In this document: positions 37,917 to 46,915 of the stretch, piece by piece
How the letters are laid out: every line of letters begins with the position of its first letter
Numbering within the stretch: the first letter of the stretch is position 1
Assembly (NCBI GenBank): GCA_025360225.1
Contig: JANYCN010000036.1
Span: 85,615-149,614, forward strand
Length of the DNA: 64,000 nucleotides
Direction of reading: 5' to 3'
DNA from: Actinomycetes bacterium
Lineage (GTDB): Bacteria > Actinomycetota > Thermoleophilia > Gaiellales > F1-60-MAGs149
The notes under the pieces: model-generated
The model's input: the letters and a program-made list of their open reading frames with translations, nothing else
Databases searched by the model: none
What the model was told of the DNA's origin: nothing
Program-made: the position numbers and the translations under genes

Positions 37917-38866
37917 TGGACACCCGCCAGCTCGAGGTCTTCTGCACCGTCGTCGATCGCTCGTCCTTCTCCCAGGCGGCTGAGCACCTCGGCGTGACGC
38001 AGCCCGCCGTCTCCCTCGCGATCCGCTCGCTGGAGAAGCGCCTCGGTGTGACCCTCATCGATCGATCGGGACGGCAGGTCGAGCCGACCGAGACGGGGCG
38101 CCACGTGTACCGCCAGGCGCAGCGGATCCTCGCGATCGAGTCCGAGATCCTGCGCACCTTGGCCGACAAGGGCGACCACGTCAGCGGCCCGCTGTTGGTC
38201 GGCGCCTCGTCCGGTCCGGGAGAGCGGGTGCTGCCGACGATCCTCGGCGCGTTCCGCGCGCTCCATCCAGACGTCGGCGTCTCGCTCCGGGTCGACGACT
38301 CGGAGACGGTGATCGATCGCGTGCTCGACCGCCAGGTCGAGCTCGGGATCGCCGCGATGGATCGCCCGCACCGGTCACTCCTCTTCGAGCCGTTCCTCCG
38401 CGACGAGCTGGTGCTGTGCTGTTGCCCCGGCAGCGCCTACGCGGGGCGACGGCTGACGCTGCAGGAGCTGCGAAAGACACCGCTCGTCGTGCAACAGGAA
38501 GGGTCAGGGGTTCGCGCACTCGTCGAGCGCGAGCTGCGCCACGCCGGCCTGCGCACCCGCGACCTGCACGTCGTCGCGGAGCTCGGCCTCTCCGAGTCGA
38601 CGAAGACGGCGGTCGAGGGAGGCCTCGGCGTCTGCTTCATGTCGCGTCTGTCGATCGACCGCGAGATCCGCGCGGAGCGACTCGCGATCGCGACGGTCGA
38701 AGGGCTCGACCTGCGGCGCATCCTCTACGCCGTCCAGCTCGCCAGCCGGCCGACGAGCCGTCTGGTGCGGTCGTTCCTCGACTTCGCCCGCGAAGAGCTC
38801 GGCGACCAGGCGGCGGTCCTCGACGCGCCGGGCACGCGCCCGGTCCGCGGCGGCCGCGTCGGCTAG
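37916..38866 (+). CDS. LysR family transcriptional regulator
   Basis: MDTRQLEVFCTVVDRSSFSQAAEHLGVTQPAVSLAIRSLEKRLG. Confidence 0.95.
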   Translation: MDTRQLEVFCTVVDRSSFSQAAEHLGVTQPAVSLAIRSLEKRLGVTLIDRSGRQVEPTETGRHVYRQAQRILAIESEILRTLADKGDHVSGPLLVGASSGPGERVLPTILGAFRALHPDVGVSLRVDDSETVIDRVLDRQVELGIAAMDRPHRSLLFEPFLRDELVLCCCPGSAYAGRRLTLQELRKTPLVVQQEGSGVRALVERELRHAGLRTRDLHVVAELGLSESTKTAVEGGLGVCFMSRLSIDREIRAERLAIATVEGLDLRRILYAVQLASRPTSRLVRSFLDFAREELGDQAAVLDAPGTRPVRGGRVG

Positions 38867-38873
38867 CCGACGC
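38856..38873. terminator. 18-nt perfect palindrome centred on the LysR stop codon
   Basis: gcgtcggcTAGccgacgc. Confidence 0.5.
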
Positions 38874-38909
38874 TACAGGAGCGCCACCGATCTGCCGACA
38901 ACGTCGGCG

Positions 38910-39128
38910 ATGACGGATCGAAGACCGCCCGCAAGCGCCCGTCCTGCCCTCCACCGCGAGCTCGGCAGGCTGCTCGTGCTGCTTGCCGAGGAGCCTGACG
39001 AGGCGACGCGGGTCGACATCGTGGACGAGGCGCTCGACGTGTTGACCGTGCTCGAGCGGCTCGCTGACGGCTCGGCTCTCGCGCACCCGCGTGGGCTCCG
39101 CGTCGTCGACGGTGGCCGTGCCGCCTGA
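38910..39128 (+). CDS. Small hypothetical protein
   Basis: 72 aa ORF with helical central segment. Confidence 0.4.
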   Translation: MTDRRPPASARPALHRELGRLLVLLAEEPDEATRVDIVDEALDVLTVLERLADGSALAHPRGLRVVDGGRAA

Positions 39129-39164
39129 GCGCTACGTGGTGCGAGCGGTGTCTACACTGGTCCA

Positions 39165-40282
39165 GTGCAGTTCTACGTTGACCGCGGGATCGCCGCCAGC
39201 GTAACCTCCGTCGGCGACCCCTGATCCTCCTCGGGGCGCTTGTCGCGTTCGTGGCGGTTTCAAGCGCCGCGCTCGGGTATTGCAGCTCGGGGCAGAAGTG
39301 GGCAACTGCGTCACCACACGCCGTCTGGATTGGGTGCAGCATGCCGTCCTCATGGGTTACGGCAATTCGCGCCTCGCAGACGACGTGGAACAACGCAGGT
39401 TCTCCGTTCCGCTTCCGCGACGTATCGCCGTGTCTGAGTGGCCCACCATGCCAGGGCGGCAACGTGGTTCGGGGACAAACCACCGCAGGCGTTCCTGCGG
39501 AGACGCAGTCGTCAGCTGTAAGCCAGGGTGCCGCCTCGATGACCTGGGCTGACACGACGATGAGTACGGCGTTCACCTGGAACACCGCTGGAATCATGAG
39601 CCAGTCGGCCGGACAGGCGGATGTTCGCACGGTGATCACGCACGAGCTAGCTAGGCGAAAGGTCTACCTCAGCGCAGCCCTGCTGATCGCGGTTTCAGGT
39701 GCTGGTGTCTGGCAGGGCGTGCTCGGCACCCGGGATCGGACACAGCGTCCACTGCAGACGATTCGCGTCAGCGGGTTTCCGCTCGATCGGAGCTTCGGCG
39801 CGATGGTGGCAGACGCTCGGGTCAACCTCGTGGTTCGCATGGATCGTCTGCAGGCAGGTGTGGCGCACTGGACGACGGCTGACGGTTCGGCGCCGGCCTA
39901 CATCACGGAGTCGCGCGCTCCAACTCGCGCAGAGGCCGAGGCCAACGACAAGATCGCGACGCCAATCGAGGGACGTATCGTGAAGCTCCTCTTCGGGAGG
40001 CCGCCGGGTCAGGTCCTCTCAACGGAGGTTCTCGGCGGTCGTGTCGGATCCGTCCAGGTGGTCGGTGGCGACGAGCAGGCCCCGGACGTTCTCCAGCTCA
40101 CGGCGCCCGGCTCGCGCATCCTCGCCGGCACCCTGCAACCATCGGGCTTCGTGGAGCTTCTGTACGTCTACGCCGAAGCTTCGGGACAGGTTCGAAGCCT
40201 CTTGTCATCGGGGAACGGCCCGGAGCCCGAGACGGTGGTTGGCCCGTACGAGGAGCAGCTGGCACGCCTGCCGGCACGGTGA
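39165..40282 (+). pseudogene. Chimeric/decayed ORF: truncated matrixin-like metalloprotease fused to an unrelated membrane-anchored domain
   Basis: WNNAGSPFRF...AFTWNTAGIMSQSAGQADVRTVITHEL then break (no HExxHxxGxxH) into ARRKVYLSAALLIAVSGAGVWQGVLG...; intact ORF portion 39251-40282. Confidence 0.55.
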
Positions 40283-40290
40283 GGAAAGCC

Positions 40291-40311
40291 GTGCGCCGTG
40301 CGCCGTGCGCC
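40291..40311. repeat. Tandem repeat gtgcgcc x3
   Basis: gtgcgccgtgcgccgtgcgcc. Confidence 0.9.
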
Positions 40312-40327
40312 ATGGCGTGGGCTCGGG

Positions 40328-41671
40328 CTACGCCGCGTCCGCGACGGCAACCCTGTCGCGCCCCGCGCCCTTCGCTCCGAGCATCGCGAGGTTCGCGTGA
40401 CGGAGCACCTCGTTCGCGTCGGTGGTCTCCGCCGCGTGTGCCGCAACGCCAACGCTCGCCGTGACGAACGCGGTATCCGTCGCCGGGCCTCGCCGCACGC
40501 CGCGCTCGCGTAGGCCGGTGCGGAGCCGCTCGCCGATCGCCAGCCCATCCTCAGCGGAGGCGCCAGGGAGGATCGCGACGAACTCCTCGCCACCGATGCG
40601 GTAGATGCGACCGTCGTCGCCCAGCGCTGCCTCGAACGCCTGGGCGGCCCCCGCTAGCGCGGCATCGCCCGCCTCGTGGCCGTGCTGCTTGTTCAGCTCG
40701 CCGAAGTGATCGAGGTCGAGGAAGATCACCGCGTACCCGCGCCCGGCGTGCACCGCGTCGTCGTGCGCGGTGGGCAAGTCCTCCTCGAACCGTCGTCGGT
40801 TCGAGATCCCCGTGAGAGGATCGGTGCGCGCTGCAAGCTCGCTCGCCGCGAAGAGCTGGCGCAGCTCCACCACCTCATCGCGTAGCGCCCGCCGCTCGCT
40901 GCCGAGCGCGTCGCGGAGGATCGAGCCGAGGCCGCGGCGGTCGGTCTCGGCGGTCTCCGGCTTGGACGCTCGTGGTGCCTCCGGCGGCCTGGTCGGCGCT
41001 GCCGCCGCAGCGGGAGAGAACGTCGCCGCAGCGGGAGCGGTCGACGCTGGGCGAGCTCGGCGTCGTCCGGGCTCCTCGCTTCCCCGAACGTGCAGGCGTC
41101 TGGTGACGGCGGCCATCACGTCCGCCTCGGTCGTCCCCCCGTTCAGGCGCGCGGCGTGCGCCTTGCGTCGGGCCTCCTCGCGCGCTCGCTCGATCTGGGT
41201 CGCCATCGAGACGGCGGGCTTCGTTCCCTGGGCGAGGACCGCGCGACAGATCGCAACGAAGTCGGTCGCCGCGATCGGCTCCCATCCGCGCAGGGCCGCT
41301 ACCCGCAGTGCAACGGGGCTCGGATCCGGTCCAACGACGAGCGCTGACACCTCCACCCCTGGCTCCGGCAGACCAGGGTCGAGCGCTCCCGCGGCGCCGA
41401 ACCCGACAAGCCGACCGCCACAAGCCTCGACCGCCGCCGTGATCGCGCCGCGGCGCTCCTCGTCGAACCCTGCCGCGACGACGCCGCGCCCTCGCAACCG
41501 CTTTGCGAGCTCGACCTCCTCGTGACGAGCTCGGATCAGGCCGAGCCCGATCGGCCGTTGCTCCTCGTCCGTTGAGGACTGTCCGCTCACCCGTGTTTGA
41601 TCGGCGGTGCTGATCGACACGTCGCTCCCTCTCTCGGGGGAGGATCGACCGTGTACGATCTGGCCAGTCAT
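40328..41671 (-). CDS. GGDEF (diguanylate cyclase) domain protein
   Basis: ARTDPLTGISNRRRFEEDL, FLDLDHFGELNKQHGHEAGD, RIGGEEFVAILP. Confidence 0.93.
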   Translation of the reverse strand: MTGQIVHGRSSPERGSDVSISTADQTRVSGQSSTDEEQRPIGLGLIRARHEEVELAKRLRGRGVVAAGFDEERRGAITAAVEACGGRLVGFGAAGALDPGLPEPGVEVSALVVGPDPSPVALRVAALRGWEPIAATDFVAICRAVLAQGTKPAVSMATQIERAREEARRKAHAARLNGGTTEADVMAAVTRRLHVRGSEEPGRRRARPASTAPAAATFSPAAAAAPTRPPEAPRASKPETAETDRRGLGSILRDALGSERRALRDEVVELRQLFAASELAARTDPLTGISNRRRFEEDLPTAHDDAVHAGRGYAVIFLDLDHFGELNKQHGHEAGDAALAGAAQAFEAALGDDGRIYRIGGEEFVAILPGASAEDGLAIGERLRTGLRERGVRRGPATDTAFVTASVGVAAHAAETTDANEVLRHANLAMLGAKGAGRDRVAVADAA

Positions 41672-41999
41672 GTCCGATCACGCCGCACCCGCCCACGCAG
41701 CGCACGACTCCTCCCAGCCGGCACCCTGGCTCGCCAACGCCGGGTTCGCCCTCGGGATCATCGGTGTCATCCTCTGCGCGACGATCAAGCTCTCCCCCGT
41801 CGGCTTCCTGGCTGGTGCGGGCGCGCTGACGCTGTCGGTGCTCGGCCTCGGCCAGGCGCTCGCGCAGTCGCGGTATTCCAAGACGGCGGTCGCGGGCCTG
41901 TTCTGCGGCATCCTCGTCGTCACGTTCTGGCTGATCGTCCGCCACGACATCACGTCCGTCGCCGGCGGCCGCGAGGCGTGGCCGAGCTGGATGCTGTAG
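41670..41999 (+). CDS. DUF4190-like small membrane protein
   Basis: ANAGFALGIIGVILCATIKLSPVGFLAGAGALTLSVLGLGQALAQ...; trimmed to ATG 41670. Confidence 0.7.
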   Translation: MSDHAAPAHAAHDSSQPAPWLANAGFALGIIGVILCATIKLSPVGFLAGAGALTLSVLGLGQALAQSRYSKTAVAGLFCGILVVTFWLIVRHDITSVAGGREAWPSWML

Positions 42000-42916
42000 C
42001 GCCACCGGCGGCTGAGGCGCGTGGCGTCTCGAAGCGGTTCGGAGCGGTCCAGGCGCTCCGCGACGTCACCGTTGCGATCGAGCATCCTGCGACGGGCCTG
42101 CTGGGAGCGAACGGCGCCGGCAAGTCGACGCTGATGAAGGCGCTGCTCGGCCTCGTGTCACCCGACGCCGGCACGATGAACGTCCTCGGGCTTGACGCCA
42201 CAACGGCTGCTCGCGAGATCCGCCGACGCGTCGGCTACATGCCCGAACACGACTGCCTGCCGCGCGAGATGACCGCAGCCGACCTCGTCGTCCACCTCGC
42301 GCAGCTGCGGGGCCTGCCTCGTCGCGCTGCCGTTCTTCGTGCGTCGGAGGTGCTGTTTCAGGTCGGGCTCGAGGAGGAGCGCTCGAGGCTGATCGGCGGG
42401 TTCTCGACCGGCATGCGCCAGCGCGTGAAGCTCGCGCAGGCGCTCGTGCACGGGCCGGAACTGGTGGTGCTCGACGAGCCGACGAACGGTCTTGATCCGG
42501 CCGGGCGCGAGGAGATGCTGACGATCGTTCGTCGCCTTTCCGCCGACCTCGGGATCAAGGTGCTCGTGTCCTCGCACGTGCTCGAGGACATCTCACGAAC
42601 CTGCGACGCTGTCGTGCTGCTGCGTGACGGTGAGGTCGTGCGCGCTGGACTCCTCGTCGATCTCCAGGGAGCGTCGGCCGGGGCGTTTCGCGCGCGGGTA
42701 TCCGGCGATCAGGCTGCCTTCGGCGACGCGCTCACCGCGCGCGGGCTGGTCATCGAACGCGTCGAGGACCACTTCGTCGTCCAGGTCGGCGATGACGGCG
42801 CGCTCGACGCGATCCGCGACGCCGCCGCCGACGCCGACGTCGGCCTCCGGTCGCTCGTGCCAGCGGTGGCGACGATCGAGGACGTGCTCGTCGGCGCGAT
42901 CGAGGGGACGGCGTGA
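41978..42916 (+). CDS. ABC transporter ATP-binding protein
   Basis: GANGAGKSTLMKALLGL, FSTGMRQRVKLAQALVHGPELVVLDEPTNGLDP; start GTG 41978 inferred. Confidence 0.93.
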   Translation: MAELDAVAPPAAEARGVSKRFGAVQALRDVTVAIEHPATGLLGANGAGKSTLMKALLGLVSPDAGTMNVLGLDATTAAREIRRRVGYMPEHDCLPREMTAADLVVHLAQLRGLPRRAAVLRASEVLFQVGLEEERSRLIGGFSTGMRQRVKLAQALVHGPELVVLDEPTNGLDPAGREEMLTIVRRLSADLGIKVLVSSHVLEDISRTCDAVVLLRDGEVVRAGLLVDLQGASAGAFRARVSGDQAAFGDALTARGLVIERVEDHFVVQVGDDGALDAIRDAAADADVGLRSLVPAVATIEDVLVGAIEGTA

Positions 42917-43779
42917 TGGCCAGCCGGCTCGTCGACGTGCGCTACACACGCTACGACGGCCCGCGTCGAGGGCAGCTTGCGGCCATCCTCTCGCTCGCTC
43001 GATGGAGCGCGCTGCGCGCGCTCGGCCTACGCCGCGGCTGGAAGGCGAAGGTGATCCCGATCACCGTCATCGTCCTCGCCTTCGGGCCCGCGTTCGTCTC
43101 GCTCGGCATCCGCGCCCTCGTCCCGGACGGCGTCAACTTCGACTTCGACCGGTTCCTGCCGTACACCGCGTACCTGGGCCTCGTTTCGACGCTGATCATC
43201 GTCTTCTCCGTCGTGATCGCGCCAGAGCTGCTCTGTCCCGACCGCCGCGACCGCGTTCTCGACCTCTACTACCCGACGGCGATCTCACCGCGGCTGTACC
43301 TTCTTGCGAAGGTGATCGCCGCCGTGGTGCCGATCGCGACCGTCACGGTGCTGCCACTTGGCTCCCTCTACCTCGGTCGGATCGCCTTTGCCGTGCACCC
43401 GCTCGGCTACGTCGAGGCCCAGGGTGGCCTGCCGCTCCGGATCGTTGCCGCCGGGACGCTCGTAGCGGTGTACTTCGCGCTGCTCTCCCTCGCGATCGCA
43501 TCGTTCACGAAGCGCCGACCCTTTGCCATGGGTGCCATCGCGGGGATCATCGTTGCGAGCGTCGCCGTTGCCGGAACGCTCAGCGAGGGGCTCGGTGTCG
43601 GTGTCGGCTATCGCGTCGTTGCCTTGCCGGTGATTCCGATCCAGGTCGCACAGCGGCTGCTCGGGCGCGACCGCCAAGGCGACGTCAGCACCGGATCATG
43701 GGTCACCGCCTACCTCGTCGTTCTCGCTATCACCACGGTGATCCTGCTTCTGCGCTACCGCAAGGGAGACGACCGGTGA
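42916..43779 (+). CDS. ABC-2 type permease
   Basis: six TM segments, between two ATPase genes with overlaps. Confidence 0.85.
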   Translation: MASRLVDVRYTRYDGPRRGQLAAILSLARWSALRALGLRRGWKAKVIPITVIVLAFGPAFVSLGIRALVPDGVNFDFDRFLPYTAYLGLVSTLIIVFSVVIAPELLCPDRRDRVLDLYYPTAISPRLYLLAKVIAAVVPIATVTVLPLGSLYLGRIAFAVHPLGYVEAQGGLPLRIVAAGTLVAVYFALLSLAIASFTKRRPFAMGAIAGIIVASVAVAGTLSEGLGVGVGYRVVALPVIPIQVAQRLLGRDRQGDVSTGSWVTAYLVVLAITTVILLLRYRKGDDR

Positions 43780-44711
43780 GCGCGACGGTCGTTGTCGACG
43801 GCGTTGCGAAGTGGTACGGCGACCGCGTCGCCGTGGCGGACGTGTCGTTCGAGCTCTCGCCCGGAGTTACGGGGCTTCTTGGACACAACGGGGCGGGGAA
43901 GACGACGATCCTCAAGCTCTGCTCCGGCTTCGCGCCGCCGTCAAAGGGTGTCGTGCGCGTGTTGGGGAAGGATCCGCGCGTTGATCCATCGGCATACCGG
44001 CACCTCGGGATCACGCCGGACGGCGACGCGATCTGGCCGTTCCTGACGGCGCGCGAGGTTGTCGCAACGCTCGCTCGGTTGCGCGGCGTCGCGGATCCGG
44101 CTGCCGCCGCGGAGCGTGCAATTGGGCTCGTCGGGATGGAGGACGCGATCGACCGCCGCGTTGGGGGCTTCTCCAAGGGGATGCGGCAGGCGGTGAAGCT
44201 CGCGCAGGCCCTCGTCCACGACCCGGACGTCCTGCTGCTCGACGAGCCGTTGAACGGCCTCGACCCGGCCCGTCGTCGTCACGTCGTGGAGCTCGTGCAA
44301 AGGCTCGGTGCGGCGGGTAAGACGGTGCTCGTGTCGAGCCACGTCCTGCACGAGGTCGAGCGGATGGCGCCGCGCGTCGTCGTGCTCGTCAACGGGCGAC
44401 TGGTCGCGGAAGGGTTCACGTCGGAGATTCGCGCGCTGATCGCCGACCGGCCCCGTGCCGTGCGGATCGATGCGGGCGCGGCGACACGCACGCTCGTTGC
44501 ACGGCTCGTCGGCGTCCCCGGTGTCGGCGCGATGCGACTCGATGGTGAGGGAGCAGTCATCGAGGCGGACGACGTCGACGCGTTCGCGAGGGCGCTCGCC
44601 CCGCTCGCCCGCGAGGCTGGCGCGACGCTTCGCCGGGTCGAGCCGGTGGGCGACGACCTCGAGAGCGTCTACGCGTACCTGCACGCCCGTGCCCGCGGAG
44701 CGGCACGGTGA
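43776..44711 (+). CDS. ABC transporter ATP-binding protein
   Basis: GHNGAGKTTILKLCSGF, FSKGMRQAVKLAQALVHDPDVLLLDEPLNGLDP; GTG 43776. Confidence 0.93.
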   Translation: MSATVVVDGVAKWYGDRVAVADVSFELSPGVTGLLGHNGAGKTTILKLCSGFAPPSKGVVRVLGKDPRVDPSAYRHLGITPDGDAIWPFLTAREVVATLARLRGVADPAAAAERAIGLVGMEDAIDRRVGGFSKGMRQAVKLAQALVHDPDVLLLDEPLNGLDPARRRHVVELVQRLGAAGKTVLVSSHVLHEVERMAPRVVVLVNGRLVAEGFTSEIRALIADRPRAVRIDAGAATRTLVARLVGVPGVGAMRLDGEGAVIEADDVDAFARALAPLAREAGATLRRVEPVGDDLESVYAYLHARARGAAR

Positions 44712-45424
44712 CCGGCGTCGTGGCGGTGCTGCTGCTGCGCGGCGTCGTGCGTGGCAAGCGCATGTTCGGGCTCGGCGCGGTGGCCCTCGCCCCGGTGTTG
44801 CTCGCGCTCGTTGCGACGGGGGTACACGTCCCCGACCCGACGACCTTCGTCGCCGGCGTGCTGGAGTCGCTGTTCCTGCCGACGGTCGCTGCGTTCGTCG
44901 CGCTCATCCTCGCCGCCGGCGTCCTCGGTGACGAGCGCGACGACGGCACGATCCTGTTCCTCGCCGCTACCCCGTTACCCCGTCGGACGCTGGTTCTCGG
45001 CGCGTTTCTCGCTGCCACAGCTGCCGCCCTCGCGATCCTCCTGCCGGCCGCCGTCGTGGTGATCCTCGCGGCCGGGTCAGTGACCATCGGCGGCCTCCTG
45101 CACCTCGTCGCGGGGACCATTCTGACGGTTGCCGCCTACTGTGCGGTGTTCCTCTTCCTCTCGCTCGCGACCCGGCGCCCGGTCATCTTCGGGGTGCTCT
45201 ACATCCTCATCTGGGAGAGCGTGATCGCGGGGTTCGCTCCCTCCGCACAGCGGCTATCGATCGCCGGATACGGCAAGACCTTCGTTGCCGATGCGCTCCC
45301 GGACGCCGGTCGGGGGGGAGTTCCTGACTGGGATCCGACGGCGTCGCTCGTCGTGCTGGTCCTCGTCATCGTCGTGGGCGTTACCGCGTCCACCTGGGCG
45401 TTGCGTCGCGCGGAGCTGCCCTGA
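44708..45424 (+). CDS. ABC-2 type permease
   Basis: GDERDDGTILFLAATPLPRRTLVLGAFLA, six TM helices. Confidence 0.85.
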   Translation: MTGVVAVLLLRGVVRGKRMFGLGAVALAPVLLALVATGVHVPDPTTFVAGVLESLFLPTVAAFVALILAAGVLGDERDDGTILFLAATPLPRRTLVLGAFLAATAAALAILLPAAVVVILAAGSVTIGGLLHLVAGTILTVAAYCAVFLFLSLATRRPVIFGVLYILIWESVIAGFAPSAQRLSIAGYGKTFVADALPDAGRGGVPDWDPTASLVVLVLVIVVGVTASTWALRRAELP

Positions 45425-45521
45425 TCGACGGGAGTGGCGAACGGGTGCAGTTCCCCCTTGACCATCCGGTCGAGGCTGCCGATACCGGGTGAGGCGAAGC
45501 GCTCGGCGAGGAGGCAGTTCG

Positions 45522-46373
45522 ATGGAGAACGTGGCACTGATGGAGCTGGTCGACGAGGTACGGGATCTCCCGTTGACCGTCTCGGCGGTGCTCGCGCAGG
45601 TGATCGGGGAGTGCGATAACGCCGATGCGTCGGTGTCGAGCCTCTCGCGGATCATGGCAGGCGACCAGGCGCTCGCGGCGATGGTGTTGAAGCTCGCGAA
45701 CTCTGCCTACTACGGCTATGCGCGCAAGATCGAGTCGCTTCCCGACGCCGTCGTCCTCCTCGGCTTCGCCTCGGTGAAGAACCTCGCGATCACGGCCTCG
45801 ATCACGCGGCTCCTCGCCTCCGACCGTGACGAGTATGCGCAGATCCGCTCCGACCTGTTCGACCACTCGCTCGGGACCGCTGTTGGCGCACGAATCCTTG
45901 GTCGCACGAAGCGCATCTCCGGCGAGAAGGCGTTCGTCGCCGGTCTTCTGCACGACCTCGGGCTGATCGTCCTCGTGTGCTACCGCAAGCCGCTCTTCGC
46001 CGAGCTGATGGCTGCGTCGGAGTCGGCTGGGGCAACGTTCGCCGACGTCGAGGTGGACGTGCTCGGGTTCGAACACGCCGAGCTCGGATCGCTGATCGCG
46101 GCCGAGTGGAAGTTCCCGCCGGCGCTGTGCGAGACGCTCCGCTACCACCACAACCCGGACGGCGCGATGATCGATCCTGCGCTGACCCGCGCCGTGCACG
46201 CAGCGGAGTGGGTCGCAAAGCATGCCGGGATCGGGCTCAACGAGCCCGGCCTTCCCGAGTGGCCGGACGCCGTCGCGGCGGCCGAGTTCGACATCACCGA
46301 GCACACGCTGCCGCGGCTCGAGTCCGAGGTGCGGGCCGAGTACCTCGAGGGCGAGTCCCTCAAGGCCGCCTGA
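45522..46373 (+). CDS. HDOD domain protein
   Basis: LPLTVSAVLAQVIGECDNADASVSSLSRIMAGDQALAAMVLKLANSAYYG, FVAGLLHDLGLIVL; trimmed to ATG 45522. Confidence 0.93.
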   Translation: MENVALMELVDEVRDLPLTVSAVLAQVIGECDNADASVSSLSRIMAGDQALAAMVLKLANSAYYGYARKIESLPDAVVLLGFASVKNLAITASITRLLASDRDEYAQIRSDLFDHSLGTAVGARILGRTKRISGEKAFVAGLLHDLGLIVLVCYRKPLFAELMAASESAGATFADVEVDVLGFEHAELGSLIAAEWKFPPALCETLRYHHNPDGAMIDPALTRAVHAAEWVAKHAGIGLNEPGLPEWPDAVAAAEFDITEHTLPRLESEVRAEYLEGESLKAA

Positions 46374-46391
46374 CCGCCTGATCGCTCGCCG

Positions 46392-46637
46392 ATGCTCGGC
46401 CGGTACGACGACCCCGAGCCACCGCTCCCAACCGGAGCGTCGCCACGGCGTCGGGCGGCCGCGATGATGATCACGCAGATGGGGCCGCTGCAGGCCGCTG
46501 CGGTCATCGAGGAGCTCTCGGCGTTCGAACGCGACTCGCTGATGCTCGAGATCACGCGCCCCGGGCGCGTCAGTGCACTCGAACGCGACCGGGCCCTCGA
46601 CGACTTCACGACCGGGCTCGACCGCAGCGCCTGGTGG
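46392..46637 (+). pseudogene. FliG N-terminal-domain-like fragment
   Basis: RRRAAAMMITQMGPLQAAAVIEELSAFERDSLMLEITRPGRVSALERDRALDDFTTGLDR then runs into repeat element. Confidence 0.5.
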
Positions 46638-46888
46638 TGTGATTGTCAAATGGCATGGTCATCGGGCAGTCAGAGCGAGCGGGAGCGTTGCGCGTCACGC
46701 AGGGGTTGCTGGGGCAAGCGCAAGCGGCGTGCGACGCTCCCGCGAAGCCCACGGCCCGGCACGCTCAGCGGGCCGGATCGTGGTCGCAGTAGCTGGCTGG
46801 CGGAGCCAGCCGACGGGTGGCAGAGCGGACCAGCGCAGGACGATCCAGGCAGCCGAATGACCACGCCACTTGGCAATCAGACCACGAG
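46631..46888. mobile_element. Non-coding element with terminal inverted repeats (MITE-like or IS remnant)
   Basis: 37-nt imperfect IR 46631-46667 / 46852-46888 (30/37 identical; 20/23 core), enclosing hairpins and no convincing ORF. Confidence 0.55.
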
Positions 46889-46915
46889 CATCGCGCGTCC
46901 GGTACGCTCGCTCCC

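Noticed and set aside
39155-39167. cactgg-t-ccagtg near-palindrome
   Set aside because: Short; overlaps a candidate promoter/start and is plausible by chance.
46631-46888. Assignment of the inverted-repeat element to a named IS family
   Set aside because: The repeat ends do not match any family I can state confidently and no transposase is encoded; left as unclassified.
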